27,100 nt of DNA, taken from a virus. Position 1 is the first letter of the stretch. Each line of letters starts with the position of its first letter. Position numbers and translations under genes: made by a program. The notes beneath the pieces were generated by a model. It saw only the letters and a list, made by a program, of their open reading frames with translations, was not told the DNA's origin and made no database searches. Positions 15,460 to 22,387 of the stretch are shown here, piece after piece. Location: IMG/VR virus record IMGVR_UViG_3300025425_000131, positions 1-27,100 of that record; one strand, 5' to 3'.

Positions 15460-16199
15460 TTTTAAACGTTGACACACATAACACGGTTAGGATGACTAAC
15501 AAATTGGAGAAGCTGCATCGTTCAGCTTTTCCCGTGGCAGTGCGTCAAACATTAAATAAAGCGGCGTTTAATACAAAGAAAAAAAACCTGCTATCAGTAA
15601 CCAATAAAACTTTCACGAATAGAACAAAGAGTTTTTTTAAGGCTAATAGTAGGGTTTTCATGGCAAAGGGCTTTAACGTACGTTCAATGGTTTCTGAAGT
15701 TGGAATGGTTGAAGGAAGGTTAAAAGGGTCGAATAATTACGCGGTTAAAGATTTAGCCCAACAAGAAAGAGGGGGAAGTATTAAAGGACGTTCTTTTATT
15801 CCTATTTCAGTTGGTGCTAGAATTGGAAAATCTTACGGTAAAAATGTAAGAAAAGCACAACGGATAAGCACTGTTAATAATCTTGTAAAGGCTAAAAAAG
15901 CAAACGGAAAAACAAAAGGACAAAGATTTATTCAATCGGCTGAAAAAGCTGGAATAGGTGGGCGATTGTTAACAGAAAAAACAAGAGGTAAACAGTTTAT
16001 TTTTGAAATCCGAGGAATTAAAAATTCTGGTAAAAACAGAATAAAGGCCGTTCCAATTTATTCTTATATTAAAGGGCGTTCTGTAAAAGTACAGCCTACT
16101 AAATTTATGGAGCGTTCAGGTGATATTTCAGGGCGGCAAATGGATAAGTTCTACCAACAAGAAGGACAGAAACAAATTAATAGATTAATGGCTAGATGA
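15456..16199 (+). CDS. Minor tail / tail completion protein (gpZ-like)
   Basis: The ATG at 15456 overlaps the preceding stop (ATGA) and gives 247 residues; the frame also opens at a TTG 24 bases upstream, which is less likely. The protein is very basic. FPVAVRQTLNKAAFNTKKK (about 25-43) and a late YSYIKGRSVKVQPTKFM segment resemble the lambda gpZ family, in which a conserved Asn-x-Ala helix precedes basic linkers and a C-terminal VPxxxxFM-type segment. gpZ-type proteins act at the tail's head-proximal end during completion. Its place in the middle of baseplate genes is unusual. Similarity is by pattern only. Confidence 0.55.
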   Translation: MILNVDTHNTVRMTNKLEKLHRSAFPVAVRQTLNKAAFNTKKKNLLSVTNKTFTNRTKSFFKANSRVFMAKGFNVRSMVSEVGMVEGRLKGSNNYAVKDLAQQERGGSIKGRSFIPISVGARIGKSYGKNVRKAQRISTVNNLVKAKKANGKTKGQRFIQSAEKAGIGGRLLTEKTRGKQFIFEIRGIKNSGKNRIKAVPIYSYIKGRSVKVQPTKFMERSGDISGRQMDKFYQQEGQKQINRLMAR

Positions 16200-17425
16200 G
16201 TTGGTTGGATAGGATAGATAGCGGTATAAGTATAACGACTGGAGATAGTAAGGTTTTCACCCCCTTATGGAAACCAACAAGTAAAAATTTAGATTTTAAT
16301 ATTTCGGAATTTAACTTTCAAAATGTTGCTGGAACATTAGTTAATCGAGGCGAGCCAAAAGGCAGAAAATTTCCAATTGAAATATATTTTATCGGTGATG
16401 ATAATATTGAAAAGTCGCTCGAATTTGAAGAAAGCTCAAAAGACAAAAGGGCGTGGGTAATTTCGCATCCTTATTATGATGATATTCTTGTTCATCCAGT
16501 ATCATTAAATTTCGATAATAACAAATACAATTCAACCAAAATAACAGGGGTTGTTCTTGAAACTTTGAGCGATATTTATCCAAAAAGCACATTAAACCAA
16601 GTAGACACAATAGCACTTTTAAAAATAGAGTGCGATGAAGATATGGCGCAGGATTTCGCGACCACTATACCAGCTCCAAAAGCAGCTACAGTTGCAAGCA
16701 TGGATGAAGTAACGAATGATCAATATAACGCATCGAAATTAATAATAGTTGATACCACAGATGCAGAAGATTTTAGAGGCGCATTAAGCGAGGCAAGTAG
16801 TGCAATTGATGTGGCTACTGTTGCTCCATTAATGGCAATGAAAAAAATGCAATCAGTTTTAAGCTATCCAAGCCAATTTAAACTAAAAGCGCAAAACAGA
16901 ATAAACCAATTAGAAAGTAATTACACAAGATTAAGAGGATCAATAGCCAGCTTTACAGATAGGTCATCAAAGTTTTTATTTGAAGGTCAAGGAGGCACAA
17001 TAATAAGCGCAATGTCTTTTGCTGCATCAACACCTGAAGAAGGTGATTTTACTAATCGTGCAGATGTGATTTTAGTTATTGAACAAATAACAAGTACTTA
17101 TAATCAATATTTAATTGATTTAGACTCTTTGCAGACAAATAACAACGGGAACGAGGAAAGTTATATTCCAAATGCAGCAGGAATAGAAGCACTAGCAAGA
17201 ATTTATAATTACACTTTGGCGAATTTACTCCAAATTGCAATAAGCGGAAAGCAAGAACGCTCGTTAATATTGTCAAGTTACTCAAATGCTATAATTTTGA
17301 CACATAGATTTTACGGCCTTGAAGAAACAGATCAGAATTTAGAAAATTTTATCAATCAAAACCAAATTGGTATTAATGAAATGCTTGAGATTAAAACAGG
17401 AAGAAAAGTAATATATTACGTGTGA
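16196..17425 (+). CDS. Mu gpN-like tail/DNA circularisation protein
   Basis: The 409-residue protein has the N-terminal domain of the Mu gpN family (residues about 35-115), with GRKFPIEIYFIGDD, a short spacer, then WVISHPYYDDILVHPVSLNFDNN, matching the family's 'R-x-HP(Y/F)-x-D' pattern. The rest is helical and Ala/Ser-rich (DFRGALSEASSAIDVATVAPL) and contains LKAQNRINQLESNYTRLRGS. In Mu this protein lies at the tube-baseplate junction, and the 'circularisation' label is historical. It overlaps its neighbours (ATGA, GTGA). Length is shorter than Mu gpN (491). Confidence 0.75.
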   Translation: MSWLDRIDSGISITTGDSKVFTPLWKPTSKNLDFNISEFNFQNVAGTLVNRGEPKGRKFPIEIYFIGDDNIEKSLEFEESSKDKRAWVISHPYYDDILVHPVSLNFDNNKYNSTKITGVVLETLSDIYPKSTLNQVDTIALLKIECDEDMAQDFATTIPAPKAATVASMDEVTNDQYNASKLIIVDTTDAEDFRGALSEASSAIDVATVAPLMAMKKMQSVLSYPSQFKLKAQNRINQLESNYTRLRGSIASFTDRSSKFLFEGQGGTIISAMSFAASTPEEGDFTNRADVILVIEQITSTYNQYLIDLDSLQTNNNGNEESYIPNAAGIEALARIYNYTLANLLQIAISGKQERSLILSSYSNAIILTHRFYGLEETDQNLENFINQNQIGINEMLEIKTGRKVIYYV

Positions 17426-18477
17426 TTTTAAAGATAAACGATAGAATAAGAAATACGCAAGTTAAGTTCTTTAATTCGCTTGATGTTACTTTGGCTTACG
17501 ATAGTGTAGCCTCTGTATTTTCGTTTGATTTTTATTTTGATCCAGAAGATCAGAAGTTAATTGATTTAGCTTGTATAGGACATTATCACTTAGTAACAAT
17601 TGAAGATGAGGGTGACTTACTTTTAACAGGTGTTATTTTAAACGAAAGTTTTTCTTCGAGTGCTACTCGTAAAATGGTTAAAATTACGGGCTACTCATCA
17701 ACGGGTGTTTTGGAAGATTGCCAGATACCAACTAGCCTATATCCACTTCAAAATGATAAATTAACATTAGCCGAAATAACATCAAAACTTTTAAAGCCAT
17801 TTGAATTGTCTTACACCGTAGATTCGAGTGTTTCAAGTTTAGTAAATAGCACCTATGACACAACTACGGCAAACGAAAGCCAATCAATCAGAAGTTATTT
17901 AAGCGATTTAGCAAGTCAGAAAAACATAATACTCACCCATACAACGGAGGGAAAATTACTCTACACTAGAGCAACCACGAATAAAAAACCAATTTTAGAA
18001 TTAGATGAGTCTGGTGCAGATATTTCAATGAATTTAACCTTCAACGGTCAGGGAATGCACAGCGATATTACTGTCATGAAACAAGCCAGTGCTGAAGGTG
18101 GTAACGCTGGAGAATCAACTGTTAAAAATCCTTTTGTCCCCTATGTTTATAGACCAATGGTTAAGGTGCAAAACAGCGGGAACGATAACGACACAGAGCT
18201 TGCAGCAAAAAACATATTAGCCAAAGAATTAAAAAACTTAAAGCTAACTATTACTTTAAATAGTTGGAGAGTAAATGGAAAAATAATTACACCCAATAAC
18301 ATTGTTTCAGTTAAAAACAAAGAAATATACATTTTTACCAAAACTCGTTTTTTTATTGAAAGCGTCCAATTAAAAGGAACAACAGAAGCGCAAACAGCGG
18401 TTTTAAATTGCTATCTTCCATCAGTGTACGATGGTTCAACGCCAAAGTATATCTTTGATCATATTAACTTACATTAA
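17422..18477 (+). CDS. Baseplate hub protein (Mu gpP / T4 gp27-like)
   Basis: The 351-residue hub protein probably forms the trimeric ring joining tube and spike. It starts with GTG at 17422 overlapping the previous TGA, giving MILKINDRIRNTQVKFFNSLDVTLAYDSVASVFSFDFYFDP, the first tube-like domain of the gp27 family. ITGYSSTGVLEDCQIP (about 92-107) is the family's 'GYS...LDxxxP' segment, followed by TLAEITSKLLKPFEL and SYLSDLASQKNIILTHTTEGKLLYTRA, also characteristic. It sits between the gpN-like gene and the spike, as in Mu. The stop shares one base with the spike start. Confidence 0.83.
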   Translation: MILKINDRIRNTQVKFFNSLDVTLAYDSVASVFSFDFYFDPEDQKLIDLACIGHYHLVTIEDEGDLLLTGVILNESFSSSATRKMVKITGYSSTGVLEDCQIPTSLYPLQNDKLTLAEITSKLLKPFELSYTVDSSVSSLVNSTYDTTTANESQSIRSYLSDLASQKNIILTHTTEGKLLYTRATTNKKPILELDESGADISMNLTFNGQGMHSDITVMKQASAEGGNAGESTVKNPFVPYVYRPMVKVQNSGNDNDTELAAKNILAKELKNLKLTITLNSWRVNGKIITPNNIVSVKNKEIYIFTKTRFFIESVQLKGTTEAQTAVLNCYLPSVYDGSTPKYIFDHINLH

Positions 18478-19007
18478 TGAACATTACTAAAGTCATATCT
18501 ACCAGCATAAAAGAAGGCGTTCGATTTATTAAATTATTGAGATTTGGAAAGTCAGACGTGCAAGAATGTAGAGAAATTGCACCTTTTGGAATTGACAGCA
18601 ATAGCCCGAAAGATATGATTGCTATATACTCACCAACTCAAGAAAAGGGAAAATCAATTGTAATTGGGTATATTAATAAAAACCAATTAGCGGATATTGG
18701 AGAACTACGGATGTATTCCACAGATTCAAATCAAGTAGAAAAATTCTTTTTGCATTTAAAAAATGACGGCACAGCCGAATTTGGCGGTAATTCAGATTTT
18801 ATGGTTAGATACAATGCTTTGGAAACGGGCTTTAATTTGCTAAAAACAGAACTCAACGCAGCGGTTACAATATTCAATTCACACGTGCACCCATATACTG
18901 GGTTGGTGGTTGGTACTTCAGGAAATACAGCGCCAACGGTAACACCTGGCATTCCAGCAGTAGCAACAATTACAGCAGCAAAAATTACAGAAATAAAAAC
19001 CTTATAA
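18477..19007 (+). CDS. Baseplate spike protein (Mu gp45 / gpV-like)
   Basis: The 176-residue spike tips the tail tube and pierces the outer membrane. Residues about 28-80 give a small OB-like barrel (REIAPFGIDSNSPKDMIAIYS, KSIVIGYINKN), the domain shared by gpV and gp45. The later part is beta-rich and ends in NSHVHPYTG, where H136-V-H138 corresponds to the HxH motif that coordinates an iron ion at the tip of gpV/gp45 spikes. A threonine/alanine-rich tail follows. It comes immediately after the hub gene, as in Mu. Confidence 0.8.
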   Translation: MNITKVISTSIKEGVRFIKLLRFGKSDVQECREIAPFGIDSNSPKDMIAIYSPTQEKGKSIVIGYINKNQLADIGELRMYSTDSNQVEKFFLHLKNDGTAEFGGNSDFMVRYNALETGFNLLKTELNAAVTIFNSHVHPYTGLVVGTSGNTAPTVTPGIPAVATITAAKITEIKTL

Positions 19008-19008
19008 A

Positions 19009-19314
19009 ATGGCTGAATACGATAGAGCATCATTATACATAATGTCACGCACAACTTTAGCGGCTAAAATAGTTGCTATTGATGCCATTATTTCAGCTTT
19101 AGAATTAAAGGCGTTAGATGCGGCTGCAAATGAAGATATTACAGAGTATTGGCTTGACGATGGGCAGACTAAAATAAAAGAATTATACAGAGGCACGGCT
19201 GGAATTGCTGCTTCAATTTTAGCTTTTGACCAGTTAAAACAAAGGTACGTTAACAAGTACAATGGAAGAGCAAGAAGATTAGTGCCATCAAAAAACATCC
19301 CAAATAGAAGATAA
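19009..19314 (+). CDS. Small head-tail connector candidate (gpW position)
   Basis: The 101-residue protein is mostly helical (TLAAKIVAIDAIISALELKAL, then IKELYRGTAGIAASILAFDQLKQRYVNKYNG) and ends in a basic tail. It lies one base upstream of the portal gene, the place occupied by lambda gpW (68 residues), which plugs the portal after packaging. The paired-helix pattern of about 80 residues with YRG between the helices recalls small gpW-type or related joining proteins, but no motif is decisive. The gene begins 1 base after the spike stop, so it joins the tail operon to the head operon. Confidence 0.5.
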   Translation: MAEYDRASLYIMSRTTLAAKIVAIDAIISALELKALDAAANEDITEYWLDDGQTKIKELYRGTAGIAASILAFDQLKQRYVNKYNGRARRLVPSKNIPNRR

Positions 19315-20909
19315 TGAGTATACTAGATAATTGGAAAGAGTGGACCGGGGTTACTTCAAAAAAAGAAGAAATCAAAGAAGAGCTTAGAGCGGAAATTAAA
19401 GCTGAAGTTCAAAACGTTTCCAGCGGATTTGGATATACCGGCGGATGGACATTTAGCTTTGACGGTGAAAAGAATCTAGGCGAAATGGGGGAGCCTAAGC
19501 ACTATGTTTTGGAACATCAAAGGCTCAGAACTAGATCATGGCAATCGTACCTAGAGAATGAAATAACTCAAACTATTATAGGGAGATTTACCACTTGGGT
19601 AATTGGAGCGGGGTTAAAATTGCAAGCAGAACCAAATGTGAAATTTTTAAAGCAGGAAAAAATAAACCTAGATTTTAATAATTTTTCCGAGTCAATTGAA
19701 GAGCGGTGGAAAGTTTACGCAAATAGTAAAATTGGAGATTATCGAGGCCAAAGCACGCTAAATAAAGTAATGAATACTGCATTTAAAAACGCATTGTTAG
19801 GTGGTGATGTTTTGGTTGTTTTGCGTTATGTAAATAAAAACCTGACAGTTGAATTAATTGATGGGGCATATTTAGGCACTCCACGACAACACAAAGGGAA
19901 AAACAAAATAATTAACGGAGTTGAAATTGATAAAACTGGCAACCATATTGCCTATCATATTAAAACTAAAAGTTTTGAAACCGAAAGAATAGTTGCATAC
20001 GGTGCAAAATCTAAACGTAGAATGGCCTATTTAATATACGGTCAAGAATACCGTATGGATGATTTTAGAGGCATTCCAATTATATCTACAGTATTAGAAA
20101 CATTATCCAAATTAGATAGGTATAAAGAGGCAATGGTTAGCGGTGCAGAATCACGAGCTAAAATAGCCTATTCAATTGAACACGGCGTTACAAGTACAGG
20201 TGAAGATCCTTTTGCAGATAGAATTGCCACGGCTTTTAATCCAACTTCAAAAGATGATTTACCTATAACAATAGATGGAAAGGAATTGGCAGACCAGACA
20301 ACTGTTAGCGTTGGAAATACTGCGGTAAATATGCCAAATGACTCAAAGCTAATAATGCACGATTCAAAACAAGAATTAACATTCGAAGAATTTTACAAAG
20401 TTAATTTCGATTTAGTTTGTGCAGCTATTCAAATCCCGCCAAACGTTGCGAAATCTAAATATGATGATAATTTCTCAGCAAGTAGAGCGGCGTTAAAAGA
20501 TTGGGAGCACACGCTGAATGTTGAGCGTAAAAAGTTTTCCGATCAATTTATTCAGCCTATTTATGATCTGTTTTTAGAGATTCAAATATTGACAAATAAA
20601 ATACAAGCACAAGGATATTTAACAGCGTTGCAGAATAAGGATGAAATGATTTTAAGCGCATACCGTCAAAGTAGATTTGTAGGAGCAACAGTGCCACATA
20701 TTGACCCGCTGAAAGAGGTAAATGCTGAGCGAGCTAAATTAGGAGCTCTAGGTGGTAATATACCATTAACAACTGTGGAACGCGCTACTGAAGCTTTAAA
20801 TTCTGGAGATAGTAATTCTAATATGCAAAAATTTGCTGAGGAATTTACAGAATCTAAAACTTTAAAATTGGTTGATGAGCCAGTAGCACCAATTACAGTA
20901 AAAGAATAG
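19314..20909 (+). CDS. Portal protein (lambda gpB-like)
   Basis: The 531-residue portal forms the dodecameric ring at one capsid vertex through which DNA enters and leaves. Length matches lambda gpB (533). Characteristic parts are the N-terminal YVLEHQRLRTRSW segment, a conserved WVIGAGLKLQ strand, GGDVLVVLRYV (about 162-172), the EYRMDDFRGIPIISTVLETLSKLDRYKEA region (about 243-272), and the C-terminal AAIQIPPNVAKSKYDDNFSASRAALKDWEHTLNVERK (about 370-406), the family's best-known stretch. A strong bidirectional terminator follows after 15 bases and separates it from the second accessory cassette. In lambda the protease gene would come next. Confidence 0.93.
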   Translation: MSILDNWKEWTGVTSKKEEIKEELRAEIKAEVQNVSSGFGYTGGWTFSFDGEKNLGEMGEPKHYVLEHQRLRTRSWQSYLENEITQTIIGRFTTWVIGAGLKLQAEPNVKFLKQEKINLDFNNFSESIEERWKVYANSKIGDYRGQSTLNKVMNTAFKNALLGGDVLVVLRYVNKNLTVELIDGAYLGTPRQHKGKNKIINGVEIDKTGNHIAYHIKTKSFETERIVAYGAKSKRRMAYLIYGQEYRMDDFRGIPIISTVLETLSKLDRYKEAMVSGAESRAKIAYSIEHGVTSTGEDPFADRIATAFNPTSKDDLPITIDGKELADQTTVSVGNTAVNMPNDSKLIMHDSKQELTFEEFYKVNFDLVCAAIQIPPNVAKSKYDDNFSASRAALKDWEHTLNVERKKFSDQFIQPIYDLFLEIQILTNKIQAQGYLTALQNKDEMILSAYRQSRFVGATVPHIDPLKEVNAERAKLGALGGNIPLTTVERATEALNSGDSNSNMQKFAEEFTESKTLKLVDEPVAPITVKE

Positions 20910-20924
20910 ATTGGAGGTTGGATA

Positions 20925-20962
20925 AAAAAAGCCCTTCTAATTAATTTTAGAAGGGCTTTTTT
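20925..20962. terminator. Strong bidirectional terminator
   Basis: A perfect 16-bp stem (20925-20940 with 20947-20962) closes a 6-base TTAATT loop, with A-runs on the left arm and T-runs on the right. It would stop the plus-strand portal transcript and the minus-strand accessory cassette alike. Confidence 0.92.
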
Positions 20963-20990
20963 GTTCGGACGTTGTAAACAATTAAAAATA

Positions 20991-21179
20991 CTACTTAGGT
21001 TGTCTAAATTTAAGCCTTACCCTTTCATTATTCCTATATGTTAATGATGTTAATTCCCATCCGTTGCGTATTTCTGCATTTATGATGCTTAACATACTAA
21101 TATGCACATAATCAATTTCTTTCCTTTTGTATTTCATTTCCGTATTTTTAAAAGATTTACAACAATGTTTAAAATGCAT
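20991..21179 (-). CDS. Small GWEL-motif protein, possibly DUF4177-like
   Basis: The frame from ATG 21179 gives 62 residues; a second ATG at 21137 gives a 48-residue protein beginning MKYKRKEIDYVHISML, which may be the better start. The segment IINAEIRNGWELTSLTYRNNERVRLKFRQP has the shape of DUF4177-type small proteins: a helix ending in an N-x-x-x-x-G-W-E-L turn, then two strands ending in F-R-Q-P. Function of that family is unknown. It is the last gene before the bidirectional terminator on the minus strand, and a hairpin (21183-21205) lies just upstream of the longer start. Confidence 0.5.
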   Translation of the reverse strand: MHFKHCCKSFKNTEMKYKRKEIDYVHISMLSIINAEIRNGWELTSLTYRNNERVRLKFRQPK

Positions 21180-21182
21180 TAA

Positions 21183-21205
21183 AACGCCATTTTACATTAG
21201 GCGTT
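21183..21205. other. AACGCC/GGCGTT hairpin before the GWEL-motif gene
   Basis: AACGCC (21183-21188) and GGCGTT (21200-21205) form a 6-bp stem with an 11-base AT-rich loop. On the minus strand it would fold in the leader 3 bases before the longer start codon (21179), so it could be an operator, or could hide that start and favour the ATG at 21137. Confidence 0.4.
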
Positions 21206-21244
21206 AGCAACAATAAAAAAGTGCATAACACGTAATAAAATAAA

Positions 21245-21330
21245 TAAGGTGGGCGGCACAACGCAGACTTTCAACTGTAAGCCTATTTTAATTGTGTTTA
21301 AAGTTGCAACTCTCACCTAAACCCACCTTA
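21245..21330. other. Element closed by a 9-bp inverted repeat; possible structured RNA
   Basis: TAAGGTGGG (21245-21253) pairs perfectly with CCCACCTTA (21322-21330), enclosing 68 bases that include a perfect AGTTGCAACT palindrome (21301-21310 region), a small CAG/CTG hairpin (about 21263-21276) and an unpaired CACCTAAA stretch. The size and closing stem recall a tRNA, but neither strand gives proper D, anticodon and T arms. It lies in the gap between the GWEL-motif gene and the T9SS gene. A small non-coding RNA or recombination remnant is possible. Confidence 0.35.
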
Positions 21331-21349
21331 CTACTTATATTACCATTAG

Positions 21350-22009
21350 TTAATACAGTACTAACCTATTCCAATTATTATTTACCTTTAAGAAGTAAAC
21401 GCCGCTGTCAAATTCCGAAAGGTTTATTTCTGTTTTCCCTTTGATAATAATTTCAATCAAAACATTTCCGCTTAAATCAATCAATGAAATATTAGCTGTT
21501 GAATAATCCAACGTTAAAAAATTATTCACTGGATTAGGAAAAAAAGAACCAACTACTTTATTTTCATTAATTGAGTTTGGCCTATCAATTGGCTTTACAA
21601 TTTCGGTAGTATCTTCTGGCATTTTAAAACCACCAACAAACCAAAAATTTGATCTAAGTAATTTATTAAGACTTTCACATTTATCATCAAAACCGATAGA
21701 GGTAACATTTAATAAACTATCGTTGAATTTAAAATTCAAGGTATTCCGCACAAATGGCGTTGAGTCTTTGCAGCCGTGGCTACTTGTTTCTAAGCTCATA
21801 ATTGTATCAAAGCCATTCCATGTGATAGAGTGATGGCCTCTATATACTAATTCGGAATCATTGCTAATTGTTACTGTATCGGCTTTGAAAATCATCGTGT
21901 AATTAATGGCGGTGTCTGTTTTATTCGCTCCATACCATTTTAAAGTTTTCAGGTTTATTTGTCCAAATCCTAAAATTGGCATTAAAAGTAAAAGTGTAAT
22001 TGTTTTCAT
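21350..22009 (-). CDS. Exported protein with T9SS type A sorting domain
   Basis: The 219-residue protein has a signal peptide (MKTITLLLLMPILGFGQ, residues 1-17) and a C-terminal domain (about 152-219) with all marks of the T9SS (Por) type A signal: FFPNPVNNFLTLDYS, ISLIDLSGNVL, then TEINLSEFDSGVYFLKVNNN and the ending NRLVLY. It should cross the inner membrane by Sec and be moved to the cell surface or medium by the host's type IX system. The middle part (18-150) is beta-rich with two cysteines (C80, C111) and matches no enzyme family that could be recognised. Such a signal in a phage gene is unusual and points to a lysogenic-conversion (moron) function. The ATG overlaps the stop of the upstream 56-residue ORF (ATGA), so the two are co-translated. 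Confidence 0.88.
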   Translation of the reverse strand: MKTITLLLLMPILGFGQINLKTLKWYGANKTDTAINYTMIFKADTVTISNDSELVYRGHHSITWNGFDTIMSLETSSHGCKDSTPFVRNTLNFKFNDSLLNVTSIGFDDKCESLNKLLRSNFWFVGGFKMPEDTTEIVKPIDRPNSINENKVVGSFFPNPVNNFLTLDYSTANISLIDLSGNVLIEIIIKGKTEINLSEFDSGVYFLKVNNNWNRLVLY

Positions 22010-22176
22010 TGTTCGTTGTTTTTAGTTATTAAGTCTTTGTGCTTTTCTTCTATTCGTCGTAAAATTATCTTTGTCACGTTGCCCAATGTTTTATCGGTAT
22101 TAAAAGACATTACTCTTATGTTTTCGTGAAGTAATTCAGACACTTCAATTAGAATTGAATCAGGCTTTCTTTTCAT
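22006..22176 (-). CDS. Small ribbon-helix-helix-like protein (56 residues)
   Basis: The ORF, shorter than usual gene-finding limits, reads MKRKPDSILIEVSELLHEN and ends TKNNEQ. A strand (SILIEVS), a helix (ELLHENIRVMSFNT), a turn with Gly-Asn (LGN) and a second helix (VTKIILRRIEEKHKD) give the order of a ribbon-helix-helix DNA-binding fold. Its stop overlaps the T9SS gene's ATG by 4 bases and its start overlaps the upstream 60-residue gene by 17, so it lies inside a coupled operon. Function is not shown; autoregulation or an antitoxin-like role is possible, though no toxin gene is seen. Confidence 0.62.
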   Translation of the reverse strand: MKRKPDSILIEVSELLHENIRVMSFNTDKTLGNVTKIILRRIEEKHKDLITKNNEQ

Positions 22177-22342
22177 AATCGGTAGTTACTCTTTTGTCAA
22201 ATTCTTTAATCACATTTTTGCCCTCAACTTTTACAAGTGAATTTAATCCAACCTCCAGAGTATTGGTTATTGTTTCTAGGTTTTTGATTAGTTGGGGAGA
22301 TAATCCGCTAACTAAAATTTGTTTCCTTTTCTTACTATTCAT
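22160..22342 (-). CDS. Small ribbon-helix-helix-like regulator candidate (60 residues)
   Basis: The protein begins MNSKKRKQILVSGLSPQLIKNLETI. A basic N-terminus, a strand (QILVSGLS), a first helix (PQLIKNLETITNTLEV), a Gly turn and a second helix (SLVKVEGKNVIKEF) follow the ribbon-helix-helix plan of small dimeric repressors. It is the first gene of the minus-strand cassette and begins 4 bases from the 17-bp palindrome at 22346-22362, the natural arrangement for autoregulation. The plus-strand frame overlapping it (22194-22412) has no other support. DNA binding is inferred from fold pattern and position. The second copy of the palindrome beside the glycan cassette is a possible further target. 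Confidence 0.6.
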   Translation of the reverse strand: MNSKKRKQILVSGLSPQLIKNLETITNTLEVGLNSLVKVEGKNVIKEFDKRVTTDYEKKA

Positions 22343-22345
22343 TCA

Positions 22346-22362
22346 TTGTGCAATTTGCATAA
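22346..22362. promoter_or_regulatory. 17-bp near-palindromic operator candidate, copy 2
   Basis: TTGTGCAATTTGCATAA differs from copy 1 (7314-7330) only at the central base, which the dyad leaves free. It stands between the divergent minus-strand regulator gene (start 22342) and the protease gene (22405). A consensus-like minus-strand -7 box at 22367-22374 would place that transcript's start at or inside the palindrome, the expected position for a repressor site, while for the plus strand it lies upstream of the promoter core, as for an activator. Confidence 0.67.
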
Positions 22363-22366
22363 AAGC

Positions 22367-22374
22367 CAAATATA
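22367..22374 (-). promoter_or_regulatory. Minus-strand -7 box of Bacteroidota type
   Basis: The minus strand reads TATATTTG, an exact match to the Bacteroidota -7 consensus TAnnTTTG. No clear -33 TTTG is visible. Transcription from it would run into the regulator and T9SS genes, with the start point falling in the palindrome. Confidence 0.5.
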
Positions 22375-22387
22375 TAAATATTAAATG

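Noticed and set aside
21221-21228. TGCATAA half-site like one arm of the 17-bp palindrome
   Set aside because: Only one arm is present and no promoter core stands at the expected distance; seven AT-rich bases can recur by chance.
21245-21330. tRNA gene on either strand
   Set aside because: The outer stem and a CTTTCAA loop look tRNA-like, but no proper 5-bp anticodon stem, D arm or T arm can be drawn on either strand.
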